This document shows positions 8,064 to 17,256 of a DNA stretch of 64,000 nt, piece after piece (within the stretch, counting starts at the first letter, position 1; the number at the start of each line of letters is the position of its first letter). Origin of the DNA: Spirochaetales bacterium. GTDB taxonomy: Bacteria; Spirochaetota; Spirochaetia; DSM-2461. The notes under the pieces are model-generated. The model saw only the letters and a list, made by a program, of their open reading frames with translations. It did not search any database and was not told the origin of the DNA. The stretch is from contig JAQQAP010000008.1 of the NCBI GenBank assembly GCA_028533045.1, positions 186,001-250,000 of the forward strand. Direction: 5' to 3'. The position numbers and the translations under genes are program-made.

Positions 8064-10196
8064 TTAGTAGCTCAGCCTCACATCGAGGGTCATGGAGTAG
8101 TTCGATTCGGCATACCCGTCTGAACCGTAGATGATACTGCCGTCCTCATCCCGTTCCAGTACGGAGGCCAATACGAGGGCTACATCCAGATATTCCGAGA
8201 TGGGATAAACCACTTCTCCCATGAAAGTTGTCTTGTCATCCATGAAAGAGAGTCGGTCCTCGTCAATGGCAGCGGCAAAACCGGTTCTACTGTAACCCAG
8301 AGATCCGTAAATTCCCAGCACGGGAATTACATCGGGCTTGAGGCTCAGTTCCAGCTCCAGGTAGTCGTTCTCCAGGTCGGGCCCATCGGCAGACCAAAGC
8401 CAGTCGTATCCGGCGTAGAAGTAGAGAATTTGGGCCAGAGTAAAGCCGGCAGAACCGTAGATGCCCTGGCGGGGGTCTTCGTCGGTGGGCGAGTTAAGTT
8501 CATCCAGTATTTCCTTTATACGGGCTCCCCGAATCCTGTCATAGGTACTGTTGTAATAGCCGTGGCGGAACACCCCGTCGGCGTATTGATACTCCAGCTG
8601 ATAGTCCAGGCTTAGCAGATTTCCCATCACACCCGCCGAGGTTCCGTAGTTCCGAGGGATGTCGTCTTCGTCCAGGAAGAAGTCCGTTTCCGGTTCACCA
8701 TCGACAATGGGCATTAGAGAGGCCGCATCGGCATAAAAGAGCATGGTAAGGGCCGAACGTTCCACGAGGGGGAAGTCCAGATCGACGGCGAAGTTAAGGA
8801 TAATGGGGTCCTGTTCTATGTAGGTCGCATCGTCTACGGGGTCCAGATCCTGGGTCGGATCCAAATCGGCCGCTCCGGAGAATCCCAGAGAGATGGGGCC
8901 GGCCACGGCAAAGGCCAGCCGGGCTCCCAGAACTTGTTCTATAGGAGTGGAAAAGTCCTCTCCCACAATTTCGATATCCGCCTTTTCTCCGTAGGCTCCC
9001 ATGTTCAAACCGACCTTTCGTACGGCCGGGAATTCGGAGTTGTTTTCGTAGTTGTTCATGAGAATCCCGTGTCCCAGGCGAACGTTGGAGTAGCTGCCGA
9101 AGGCGAAGTAGAAAGGATCTCGCTGCTTACCCCATTTGAGGTAGCGGATTTTGAGAAAGAGGTCTTGAAAGAGGTCCTCTATGATCTCATCGTTGTCTTC
9201 CTGGTCCGTACCAAAGGACCATTCGTAGTTGCCTTCCGGGCGGTACCAGTCCTCCGGGTCAAAGAGATTCTGGTCGTAGATGAAGGGCAGGTAGAGGCTT
9301 GCCTGAAGTTTTCCCAGCCGGAAGGTGGGCTGGAAGAGGAGTTTGGAGTAGGTAACGCCGTCAACGGAAAAAGATCCCACTTCCATGGCCAGTACGCCGC
9401 CCAAAATTCGCATTATCGGGTCGTTGGCCGGGTCCGCATCGGTTTTTCTTCTGTCCCGGTCAGGAGTGCTGTCGGACAGGTTTGGATCGGGCGTCGGTTC
9501 CGGTTCGGCCGCAATAGTTTTTGCCTCGGCAGGCTGTTCCGATAGAGGGGCCGGTTTGTGTCCGGGGACATCGGCAGGGTTCAGTTGTTTAAACTGAAGA
9601 CCGGAGAAGAGACTGTCCATCTCGTCGGTCGTCATGGTCGTCAAGGTGAAGATATCCGCCCCTCCGCGAACCATATTTCCTCCGCTAACCTGCAGAACCT
9701 CTCCCGTGGCGGATTTGGTGAAATCCACAGCTCCGTCGGCTACGGCCAGCACATCGTTGGCGTCGAGAATAAAATCGGTCCCCCTTATTCCACAGACGGT
9801 GTTGCGGGAAAAGAAGTTGTAGCTGTCCTGCCTATCTGTTAGCCGGGCGATAACGGCGCGGATCTTCCCGCTTTTGACGGAGAGGTTATTGGAGCCAGTT
9901 GTGCCTTTTTGGAGAGTGTCCACGGTCATGATGGTATTCATGGCCAGTTTGAGGATGGAGCCGTTCGGTTCCAATTGAAGTTCCGCTGTTGTGGCTCCCG
10001 TATGGACGGAGGACCCGGCGGGTATGTCCATCCCCAGATACACTTCCAGCGAGTTCCCCGCAGCATCGGTTATTTGAATAAGTGTTTCGTCTTCCGCATA
10101 TACCAGTACGCCCCGAGGGTCGCTTTCCTGGGCGAAAAGGGGAGCAAAGGCAAGGGGGAATATGAATAAAAGGATTAATCTTTTCTGAAATTTCAT
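8064..10196 (-). CDS. Secreted FecR-domain protein fused to an outer-membrane barrel-like domain
   Basis: 710 residues with a signal peptide (1-22, ending PLFAQ). Residues about 28-175 form a FecR domain (IPAGSSVHTG, LELxPNGS-type strand, and the hallmark VCGIRGTDFIL). A proline-rich linker (about 215-255) leads to a C-terminal region of alternating polar and hydrophobic strands typical of outer-membrane barrels, ending SMTLDVRLSY with a terminal aromatic residue. The segment YLKWGKQRDPFYFAFGS and GHGILMNNYEN closely parallels the next-upstream gene, so both share one barrel family. FecR domains bind periplasmic signals; here it sits on a barrel rather than on a sigma-factor regulator. It follows its paralogue by nine bases. 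Function unknown. Confidence 0.8.
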   Translation of the reverse strand: MKFQKRLILLFIFPLAFAPLFAQESDPRGVLVYAEDETLIQITDAAGNSLEVYLGMDIPAGSSVHTGATTAELQLEPNGSILKLAMNTIMTVDTLQKGTTGSNNLSVKSGKIRAVIARLTDRQDSYNFFSRNTVCGIRGTDFILDANDVLAVADGAVDFTKSATGEVLQVSGGNMVRGGADIFTLTTMTTDEMDSLFSGLQFKQLNPADVPGHKPAPLSEQPAEAKTIAAEPEPTPDPNLSDSTPDRDRRKTDADPANDPIMRILGGVLAMEVGSFSVDGVTYSKLLFQPTFRLGKLQASLYLPFIYDQNLFDPEDWYRPEGNYEWSFGTDQEDNDEIIEDLFQDLFLKIRYLKWGKQRDPFYFAFGSYSNVRLGHGILMNNYENNSEFPAVRKVGLNMGAYGEKADIEIVGEDFSTPIEQVLGARLAFAVAGPISLGFSGAADLDPTQDLDPVDDATYIEQDPIILNFAVDLDFPLVERSALTMLFYADAASLMPIVDGEPETDFFLDEDDIPRNYGTSAGVMGNLLSLDYQLEYQYADGVFRHGYYNSTYDRIRGARIKEILDELNSPTDEDPRQGIYGSAGFTLAQILYFYAGYDWLWSADGPDLENDYLELELSLKPDVIPVLGIYGSLGYSRTGFAAAIDEDRLSFMDDKTTFMGEVVYPISEYLDVALVLASVLERDEDGSIIYGSDGYAESNYSMTLDVRLSY

Positions 10197-10205
10197 GGGG
10201 GCCTC

Positions 10206-11633
10206 CTAATTGGTCGAAATGGTCGTCATCAGTCGGGCCGATGTGTCGAATTCGTCGGTGGCCGGGTTGTAACGGAAATCGTAACCCATGGTAATGACCG
10301 CCGGGCCGGTGCGATAGTTTATGGCCGCTCCTATGACGGCTCCCACCGGATGGAATGTATCGGAAAAGGAGACGATGTACTGCTTGTCGTAATAGGCGTC
10401 TATCGATATGTTGGGGATGGCTCCTTCCCCCAAGGTAAACGCCATGGCAACATGGGGGTATTGGGCCGAACTATACTCGAACTTCTCCTCTTCGTCACTG
10501 GTAGGGATACTGTCGAAGGGGCCTTCTATCATGGCGTTAAAGACTATGAGGTCCTGAAGGAGGGAGAATCCGGTGGACGCCAGCCAGCCCACCATAGCGG
10601 ATGAACCGTCCGACTCACCGGAGAGTATGGCATATTTGTAACCCCGGTAGAGGTCGTAGGTTGTGTCAAAGTAGGAGGGGATGAAGTCTTCTCCCAAAAA
10701 GCGGATCTGTGCTGAGTAGGGGATGACTTTGATGAGCCGTCCTCCTATGCCTATCATTTCTCCTGTAGCCGTTTCGCTTCTGTCTCCCACTCCTGGCTGG
10801 GCGGCGAAGGCCGTATAGGCCGCGAGGCTGATCACATCGGTGGCCAGGATGGGCTGAACCAGGTCGGCTCCCCAAACAAGGGCCGTATCGATATCGGTGG
10901 TGAGGTTTCCATCCCCGTCTAGGTCATAATAGCCCAGGCTATTCAGTTCGGTGAAGTACTCTTCCCGGTAGGCCGGGTCTCTGTCCGCTGCAACGGTAAA
11001 ACCCAGTTCCAGATTTTGCAGGAGCCGGTTGTCCGTGGTTACAAGGGGCCTGGCGTAAAAACGGGTTCCCATCACATCAAAGGCGGCCAGGTTTCCCACC
11101 ATGGTTTCAAAACCCACCAGGGGGAAGTTGATGAGGGCGCCGTCCACATCCAGGGCCAGTCCCAGGAGCCGTTCGTCCGGGAGGAACATGGTGTTGGAGT
11201 AGTTTCTCATAATGAAGCCCGTCCCCAGGGTTCCCCCGCTTATGGAACCAAAGCGCCCGTAAAGGGGGTCGCCTTTCTGGCCGTAACGGAGGTAGACAAA
11301 TTTGGAAAGGTAGAGCTGGAGCCAGCTGTTAAACTCATCGTCATCTTCGGGAACCCAGTCTTCTTCCCGAAAATTCATCATATTGTTACCGTCGCCGGAG
11401 CGAACATGAAAGGAAAGATCCAGGGCCACACCCCATTTTCCTATAATAAACTCCGGAAGAAGGCCGATTTTCTGGTAGGAAACTTCTTCTCCGTCGGTTC
11501 CGTCGTTGAACGTTTCCACTCCCAGGCCTATTCCCATGTTAAAATCAAAGGGGGAATCCTCCTGAGCACTCAGGGCCAGGGAGGGGATCGTGAATAATAT
11601 TATCGCCCATAAAAAGTTCTGCCAGGTCTTCAT
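10206..11633 (-). CDS. Outer-membrane barrel-like protein, paralogue of the FecR-barrel
   Basis: 475 residues. A signal peptide (1-23, ending ALSAQ) is followed by a mature protein rich in alternating beta strands. The motif YLRYGQKGDPLYGRFGS followed by GTGFIMRNYSN corresponds to a similar motif in the downstream FecR fusion protein, and both contain a later GFxxAADxDP segment. This gene therefore looks like the same barrel family without the FecR domain. First gene of a two-gene operon; strong AGGAG ribosome site and a TATAAT (11657-11662, minus) upstream. Substrate or cargo unknown. Confidence is high for an envelope barrel, low for any function. Confidence 0.7.
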   Translation of the reverse strand: MKTWQNFLWAIILFTIPSLALSAQEDSPFDFNMGIGLGVETFNDGTDGEEVSYQKIGLLPEFIIGKWGVALDLSFHVRSGDGNNMMNFREEDWVPEDDDEFNSWLQLYLSKFVYLRYGQKGDPLYGRFGSISGGTLGTGFIMRNYSNTMFLPDERLLGLALDVDGALINFPLVGFETMVGNLAAFDVMGTRFYARPLVTTDNRLLQNLELGFTVAADRDPAYREEYFTELNSLGYYDLDGDGNLTTDIDTALVWGADLVQPILATDVISLAAYTAFAAQPGVGDRSETATGEMIGIGGRLIKVIPYSAQIRFLGEDFIPSYFDTTYDLYRGYKYAILSGESDGSSAMVGWLASTGFSLLQDLIVFNAMIEGPFDSIPTSDEEEKFEYSSAQYPHVAMAFTLGEGAIPNISIDAYYDKQYIVSFSDTFHPVGAVIGAAINYRTGPAVITMGYDFRYNPATDEFDTSARLMTTISTN

Positions 11634-11656
11634 AATTACTTGCTCCTGTTACTACT

Positions 11657-11662
11657 ATTATA
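11657..11662 (-). promoter_or_regulatory. -10 box of the barrel/FecR operon
   Basis: TATAAT on the minus strand with a weak TGGTAA 17 bases upstream. The transcript would carry a leader containing the AGGAG ribosome site of the gene starting at 11633. Confidence 0.45.
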
Positions 11663-11691
11663 AGATATCCCGAGAGGTCTTACCATTTTTT

Positions 11692-11720
11692 TTGCATATT
11701 GATTTTCTATCCCCTATACT
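11692..11720 (+). promoter_or_regulatory. Promoter of the TPR-GAF-GGDEF gene
   Basis: TTGCAT (11692-11697) with a 17-base spacer to TATACT (11715-11720). The predicted start near 11727 lies after a TTG at 11721 and before the GTG at 11739, which decides the start codon. Confidence 0.5.
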
Positions 11721-11738
11721 TTGAACAAAGGGATATCC

Positions 11739-13868
11739 GTGACGATCCAATCACTCGATGATGAATTAGAAAGGACCAGTGACCTCAAGGCTCAAGTTGA
11801 CCTGTACAACCGCTTTTTTGCGGTTAACAGGGATAATTCTCCTCTGGATATGGCTTCACGTCTGGAGAGGGCTATCATACTGAGTCACCGAAGTGCCTAC
11901 TCCCGAGGGCTTTTTGAAACCCTTATCCATCGTGCCTACTATTCCCTTCAGATTTCGGAAAAAACCAGCGCCGAAGAAGATATTGGGCGAATCAAGCAGA
12001 TTTATCGGGAAGATTCCGGTTGGGATCGGGAAAATATGTTCTTCTATCACCTCCTCAGTCTCTATTATTGCGGGAAGTCCTATACCGGTCTCTGCGCCGA
12101 CTACGCCTATCGCTGCCTGACTCTTTCCAGACGCTTGAACAATCAGGCTATGACCGCTTCCGTCAAATTGCTGCAGGGGCGAATGAGTTATAAAATGGGA
12201 AAGCTCCATGAGGCGGAAGAGCTTTATAGGCAGTCGTTAAATGTTTTGTTACCGGGAGAAAATGATCTCCTCATAGGTACGGTTAACTGTCGTTTGGGCG
12301 AACTATATGCCTCCTCCGGCAGAACTCCCGGGGCTCGATGCTATTTTCATCAAGCCTACAGAATTCTTAAGGAGCATTCTCCGGGTTCGAGAGGATACGC
12401 CTGGGTTTTGAGAAAGTTCGCCGCCTTTGAAGAGGGGGTGGGAAACCTGGCCACGGCTGAATATCTCTACGGAGAAGCTGTGGCAGCTTTGGAAAACAGG
12501 GGTTATCAGAGCTTGACCGCCGAATTCCGTCTGGCACTGGGACGGCTGCTTTTGAGCCGGGGGCTGGAAGAAGGCCTTCATATCCTGAATGAGCAGAGGA
12601 CCATCCTTCTGGAGCAGGGAAGTTACGATGAGGTCCTCCAGATTGGGGACCTTCTATCCAACTATTATCTGGAGCAGGGCGACGAACCTTCCGCTGTGAG
12701 GGAACTGCTGGCCCAACGTAAACTCACCCGGGAAATGCTAAAAAACCCCGCAAGAAGAGGGGACGACTCCTTTGAAAAAGAACAGTGGATGACAGCCCGG
12801 GAGAATCTTACCCGGGTTAACCGTCTGGGGATCAAGCTGGCCGCCTCGCAGAGCAGAAAGGAAATCTTTCTTGTATTAAGAGAGGCTTTAGGCTTTTTGG
12901 GAGAGGAAGACGGTCTTCTTGTTGCCGAAGAGCGCCCGGATAATCAGCTTAAACTAATTTACGGCAGAATCCACGGGAAGAATGTGGTTCCCCATCTATT
13001 TCCCAATAATCCGGGAGAGAGCATGATGGCCTACTGTTTAAAGCATAACCAGTCTCTCCTTGTGGATGATATGGATGAGGAGGGGGGCTTTTTCATTAAC
13101 CGTCCGGTGAAACGACTCAAGCTGGAGGAAGAAAGTCCCCGCTCCCACTCCCTGTTGAATCTTGTTTATCGAAGGGAGTCAGGTCGGGGAGTCATCTCCT
13201 TACAAAGCACGGAAAAGCGAGCCTTCCATTTTCATCATCTTGAATTTATCAAGTCCCTCCTGCCTTTTTTGACCGTCGCCCTCGATAATGAAGAAAAGAC
13301 GGGAATGATAAGAAAACTATCTACTCTGGACAGTCTGACCGGCCTTATGATTCGTCGGGAATTCATGCGGATTCTCAAGAATAGCTGGAGCGCTCATAGC
13401 CGGTCGGGAGATCCTTTGTCGATTCTCATGGTAGATATCGATCACTTCAAGTCGATTAACGACCGTTTTGGACATAAGGCGGGAGACGAAGGTCTTGTGG
13501 GCCTTTCCCGGCTGTTGAATCGCCATTTCCAACGCACTACCGATACATGCTGCCGCTACGGGGGAGAGGAATTTATTATCCTGTCCGGTTATACCGATTG
13601 GGAAACCTGTAACAACAAGGCGGAGGAGTTGCGCCGTGAGGTGGAAAAACTAGTTGTGCAGGTGGGGGAAGAGGAGATCTCCTTTACCGTTAGTATTGGG
13701 ACGGCCACGGTGGTTCCGACCGATTCTATTAAGTTTGACGATCTGATTCAAAAGGCGGATATTTCCCTTTATAGCGCCAAGAACAGAGGGCGGAATTGCG
13801 TTGTCCCCCATGCGGATATCACCCCCTTTACTCAGGCTTTGCAGGAAAATCAGGAAGATTTAGCTTGA
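11739..13868 (+). CDS. TPR-GAF-GGDEF diguanylate cyclase, cytoplasmic
   Basis: About 709 residues, no signal peptide or membrane segment. Residues about 20-340 are helical repeats of TPR type. About 350-510 is GAF-like, and about 535-690 is a GGDEF domain with GGEEF intact (CCRYGGEEFIIL) and the RxxD inhibitory site RTTD five residues before it. It should therefore make cyclic-di-GMP under product inhibition. The architecture suggests activation by protein partners (TPR) and a small ligand (GAF). Start: the GTG at 11739 has AAAGGG at a suitable distance, whereas the TTG at 11721 has no ribosome site and precedes the predicted transcription start. Confidence 0.88.
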   Translation: MTIQSLDDELERTSDLKAQVDLYNRFFAVNRDNSPLDMASRLERAIILSHRSAYSRGLFETLIHRAYYSLQISEKTSAEEDIGRIKQIYREDSGWDRENMFFYHLLSLYYCGKSYTGLCADYAYRCLTLSRRLNNQAMTASVKLLQGRMSYKMGKLHEAEELYRQSLNVLLPGENDLLIGTVNCRLGELYASSGRTPGARCYFHQAYRILKEHSPGSRGYAWVLRKFAAFEEGVGNLATAEYLYGEAVAALENRGYQSLTAEFRLALGRLLLSRGLEEGLHILNEQRTILLEQGSYDEVLQIGDLLSNYYLEQGDEPSAVRELLAQRKLTREMLKNPARRGDDSFEKEQWMTARENLTRVNRLGIKLAASQSRKEIFLVLREALGFLGEEDGLLVAEERPDNQLKLIYGRIHGKNVVPHLFPNNPGESMMAYCLKHNQSLLVDDMDEEGGFFINRPVKRLKLEEESPRSHSLLNLVYRRESGRGVISLQSTEKRAFHFHHLEFIKSLLPFLTVALDNEEKTGMIRKLSTLDSLTGLMIRREFMRILKNSWSAHSRSGDPLSILMVDIDHFKSINDRFGHKAGDEGLVGLSRLLNRHFQRTTDTCCRYGGEEFIILSGYTDWETCNNKAEELRREVEKLVVQVGEEEISFTVSIGTATVVPTDSIKFDDLIQKADISLYSAKNRGRNCVVPHADITPFTQALQENQEDLA

Positions 13869-13913
13869 TTTATTCCCCTTTAGGGATTATTGTTGAATAT
13901 ATAAATATAGGAA

Positions 13914-13925
13914 TATATCGATATA
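13914..13925. promoter_or_regulatory. AT-rich palindrome upstream of the sulfur flavoprotein
   Basis: TATATCGATATA is a perfect 12-base palindrome lying in a very AT-rich leader 28 bases before the ATG. AT-rich palindromes serve as operators for ArsR-type persulfide sensors, but nothing here identifies the regulator. Confidence 0.3.
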
Positions 13926-13953
13926 GTAGTATTTATATAGGAGTGTGCCTTTT

Positions 13954-16446
13954 ATGAAAGTCATTATTATTGGAGGCGTCGCCGGCGGCGCAACAACTGC
14001 AGCCCGCTTGCGAAGACGGGATGAAAAAGCGGAAATTATAATGTTTGAAAAGGGAGACTACATCAGTTATGCCAATTGCGGTCTTCCCTACTATATAGGA
14101 GATACGATTTCCGAGCGGGAGCGGCTCTTCGTACAGACCCCGGAAAGTTTTTACGGGATTCTCAACGTGAATGTTAAGACCGGTCATGAGGTTCTATCGG
14201 TAAATCGGGATAGTAAGAGTGTTTCCGTTAAGGTCCTGGCCACGGGGGACGTGATTGAAGAGAGCTACGACAAGCTGGTTCTTTCCCCCGGAGCGGAGCC
14301 CATCAAACCGCCCATTCCCGGCATCGATTCGCCCCGTGTTTTTACCATGCGCAATGTGGACGATACGGACGGAATCAAAAAAGCTGTGGAAGAGGGGAAA
14401 CCCCGCCGGGCCGTTGTTATCGGTGCCGGATTTATCGGGCTGGAAATGGCGGAAAACCTTAGGGAAAAGGGAATCTTCGTGACCGTGGTAGAAGCGGTGG
14501 ACCAGGTAATGAGTATTCTGGACTACGAAATGGCCGCCGAGGTACACTCCCAGCTTAAACTGAAGGGGGTGGAGCTCTATCTGAGTGACGGGGTGACCAA
14601 ATTCGAGGATGAGGCTGATTTGGTCAGGCTGACTCTTCAGAGCGGTAAGCAGCTGGACGCGGATATTGTTATCCTTTCTATTGGGGTGAAGCCCGATACG
14701 AAGCTTGCCTCTGAGGCGGGGCTGGAAATAGGGAAGACCGGAGCTATTTGGGTAAACAATAAAATGCAGACCAGCGACCCGGAAATCTTCGCCTTGGGCG
14801 ATGCGGTGGAATTCCCCAGTCCCCTCACGGGTGATTCGGTTCGTATTCCCCTGGCCGGTCCGGCGAACAAGCAGGGCCGTATTGTGGCGGATAACATAAT
14901 TAAGGCTACGGCCGGTGAAGAGCTGGGGGTGTTCAAAGGAACAATCGGTACGGGAATTGCCAAGGTCTTTGATCTGACCGTGGCTTCCACGGGATTTTCC
15001 GAGAAGCAGCTTGATAGGTTGGGCGTAAAGGATGTTCAATCCCTTATCATTCACGGAAGTTCCCATGCGGGATACTACCCCGATGCCCATTCCCTTACCA
15101 TAAAAATCGTTTACACCAGTGAAGGCAAGCTTTACGGCGCCCAGGCCGTGGGTTACGACGGAGTGGATAAGCGGATAGACCTTATTGCCGCCGTCATGGG
15201 AATGGGCGGGACGGTTTACGACCTTCAGGAAGTGGAACACGCCTACGCGCCGCCTTTTTCCAGTGCGAAAGACCCGGTGAATATTGCCGGTTTTACGGCG
15301 GAGAATATACTTGCCGGACGCTCTTCCCACATCAGCTGGAAGGAGCTTCGAGACCTGCCCGAAGAGGAACGGTTTGTTCTGGATGTGCGAACCCCCGATG
15401 AATTCGGTCTGGGAACGATTTCCGGCGCCTATAACATACCCCAGCCGGAAGTACGGGGACGTTTGGGGGAAATCCCCAAAGACAGAAAGGTCGTCCTTTT
15501 GTGCGGCGTGGGTAAACGGGCCTATATGGTGGAACGGATCCTCAAACAGGAAGGCTTTGATACGGCCATTCTCTCCGGCGGACTTAAGATCTACTCCGCC
15601 GCTACAGCCGTTCAGAGTAACGAGAATCTGTGGGAAAGCCAGGAAGTTATCCGTCCTCTAAAAGAGGGAGAAGAGCCGAATGACAGTCTTCCCCTCTCCA
15701 TTGAGGTGAAAACCCTTGAGGTTGATGCCTGCGGGCTTCAGTGTCCCGGTCCTGTCTTAAAGCTCAAGAACGAGATAGACAAGCTTCACCCAGGCGAAAT
15801 GCTTAGGGAAACGGCGACCGATCCCGGTTTTGCCAAGGATGTTTACGCCTGGGCCAAGATGACGGGAAACAAGGTTCTGTCGGTTGAGCAGAAAGGGCCC
15901 AAGGTAACGGCTTTGATCCAGAAAGGGAAGGGTAAGGACGCGGCTCCTGTTGGCGGCGCTGCTGCGAATCTGCCCCAGGACGGAACGAGTATGGTTGTCT
16001 TTTCCGATGATCTGGATAAGGCCCTGGCCTCCTTCGTTATTGCCAACGGGGCGGCCGCTTCGGGCAAAAAGGTTACTATGTTCTTTACTTTCTGGGGACT
16101 TTCTGTTGTTAAAAAAAGAGCGCCCGGCCGGGTTAAAAAGGATTTTATGGGCAAGATGTTCGGCATGATGCTGCCAAAGAGCAGCAAGAAGTTGGCCCTG
16201 TCCAAAATGAATATGGGCGGTATGGGTTCTGTTATGATGCGAGCCCGCATGAAGGCCCAGGGAGTGGATAGTCTGGAACAGATGATTCAGACAGCCATTG
16301 ATGGGGGGGTAAGGCTCGTGGGCTGCCAGATGTCCATGGATGTGATGGGTGTTAAAAAGGAAGAATTGATGGACTGTGTTGAGATCGGGGGAGTGGCGAG
16401 TTTTCTCCAATCCACCGACGAGGCGCAGAGTACCGTCTTCATTTAA
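13954..16446 (+). CDS. CoA-disulfide/persulfide reductase fused to rhodanese, TusA and DsrE domains
   Basis: 830 residues with four domains in order. Residues 1-445 form an FAD/NAD(P)H disulfide reductase of the CoA-disulfide reductase/Npsr type: IIIGGVAGG dinucleotide motif and single redox cysteine C42 in YANCGLPYY. Residues about 465-555 form a rhodanese domain with catalytic C517 (CGVGKR). About 590-660 is TusA-like with the CPGP motif (C597). About 670-830 is a DsrE-like domain. It most likely reduces or passes on protein or CoA persulfides, handling sulfane sulfur in the cytoplasm. The ATG at 13954 has AGGAG ten bases upstream; a GTG at 13945 is too close to it. A strong terminator follows. 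Confidence 0.9.
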   Translation: MKVIIIGGVAGGATTAARLRRRDEKAEIIMFEKGDYISYANCGLPYYIGDTISERERLFVQTPESFYGILNVNVKTGHEVLSVNRDSKSVSVKVLATGDVIEESYDKLVLSPGAEPIKPPIPGIDSPRVFTMRNVDDTDGIKKAVEEGKPRRAVVIGAGFIGLEMAENLREKGIFVTVVEAVDQVMSILDYEMAAEVHSQLKLKGVELYLSDGVTKFEDEADLVRLTLQSGKQLDADIVILSIGVKPDTKLASEAGLEIGKTGAIWVNNKMQTSDPEIFALGDAVEFPSPLTGDSVRIPLAGPANKQGRIVADNIIKATAGEELGVFKGTIGTGIAKVFDLTVASTGFSEKQLDRLGVKDVQSLIIHGSSHAGYYPDAHSLTIKIVYTSEGKLYGAQAVGYDGVDKRIDLIAAVMGMGGTVYDLQEVEHAYAPPFSSAKDPVNIAGFTAENILAGRSSHISWKELRDLPEEERFVLDVRTPDEFGLGTISGAYNIPQPEVRGRLGEIPKDRKVVLLCGVGKRAYMVERILKQEGFDTAILSGGLKIYSAATAVQSNENLWESQEVIRPLKEGEEPNDSLPLSIEVKTLEVDACGLQCPGPVLKLKNEIDKLHPGEMLRETATDPGFAKDVYAWAKMTGNKVLSVEQKGPKVTALIQKGKGKDAAPVGGAAANLPQDGTSMVVFSDDLDKALASFVIANGAAASGKKVTMFFTFWGLSVVKKRAPGRVKKDFMGKMFGMMLPKSSKKLALSKMNMGGMGSVMMRARMKAQGVDSLEQMIQTAIDGGVRLVGCQMSMDVMGVKKEELMDCVEIGGVASFLQSTDEAQSTVFI

Positions 16447-16466
16447 TAACAAAATCATTTAAAAAT

Positions 16467-16500
16467 AAAACCGCCCCGGTGCTCCGAGGGCGGTTTTATT
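16467..16500. terminator. Bidirectional rho-independent terminator
   Basis: AAAACCGCCC (16467-16476) pairs perfectly with GGGCGGTTTT (16488-16497) around an 11-base loop. A-rich DNA lies on one side and TTTTATT on the other, so it can serve both convergent genes. Confidence 0.88.
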
Positions 16501-16513
16501 ATGTCCAGAGGGA

Positions 16514-17182
16514 TTATCTGCCTATGGCGTAAAGGTAGCCGATTAAGAGATAAGGCCGGAAGCGGGGCTGGTTGACCGCTTCGTCCGCATCGTCGTAGGA
16601 GTAGCCGTCCCGGGGTTTGTCGTCCTCTCCGCTGGGGGTGTAGTAATAGGTCCCGTGGGCATTCAACTGTGCCTTGGGGAAATACTCGGCCCCTCCCTTT
16701 AGCATGAGTGAACTGCGGGAATTGCTCAAGGGCATTCTTAAGGCGGCGCCGACTCCTATTCCAAAGGGTTTGGTGGTTACCGTAAAGGCTTCGTTGTCAC
16801 CAATGAAAGAGTAGTGGGCCAAGTAGTAGTTCCAGAGCCCGGAGAGGGTAAGTTCAACGGACATTTTTTCAAGACTCTTCCACTTCCAGCCCAGATCCAG
16901 GGCGGCCAGATAGGACTCTCCGTACTTTTCCACGTTACCACCGGAGTTGTCATTGATGAAAATGGCCCGGGCGTCGGTGGCGTTTCCCGAGTCGGTCTGG
17001 TAGATGTATCCGCCTCTTGCCTGTATGAAGAAAGGGGATCTCTTTGATTCCTCTTCCAGACGGAGGGCAAAGGTTATACCCGCATCACCGTAATAGCCTG
17101 TAGCAATTTCGTGGTAGGGTTCAAAGGCAAAGAGGGAGAGGGAAGATGATGTTAAAAGGAATAGGAGGGCTTTTATTTTCAT
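16514..17182 (-). CDS. Small outer-membrane protein, unknown
   Basis: 222 residues. Signal peptide 1-19 (SSLSLFAFE), then a mature part of alternating strands typical of small barrels (LDLGWKWKSLEKMSVELTL, VGAALRMPLSNSRSSLML) and a C-terminus FRPYLLIGYLYAIGR. No family recognised. The AAGGCAGG ribosome site supports the start. Last gene of a minus-strand run that begins with the TetR gene, though 74 bases separate it from the glycosidase-like gene, so it may have its own promoter. Confidence 0.65.
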   Translation of the reverse strand: MKIKALLFLLTSSSLSLFAFEPYHEIATGYYGDAGITFALRLEEESKRSPFFIQARGGYIYQTDSGNATDARAIFINDNSGGNVEKYGESYLAALDLGWKWKSLEKMSVELTLSGLWNYYLAHYSFIGDNEAFTVTTKPFGIGVGAALRMPLSNSRSSLMLKGGAEYFPKAQLNAHGTYYYTPSGEDDKPRDGYSYDDADEAVNQPRFRPYLLIGYLYAIGR

Positions 17183-17256
17183 GGGGGCCTGCCTTGTTTT
17201 GATATGCTATAAATTTAGCCCCAAGATAGTAAAAAAGATATATGCCGTTAGGTATA

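Noticed and set aside
8934-9545. Plus-strand frame opposite the FecR-barrel gene
   Set aside because: Shadow of a real gene with signal peptide and FecR motif.
11721-11738. TTG at 11721 as start of the TPR-GAF-GGDEF gene
   Set aside because: No ribosome site, and the predicted transcript starts after it; the GTG at 11739 has AAAGGG.
14194-15330. Long minus-strand frame opposite the sulfur flavoprotein
   Set aside because: The plus strand holds a clear four-domain enzyme; the antisense translation is low in recognisable features and is a by-product of codon bias.
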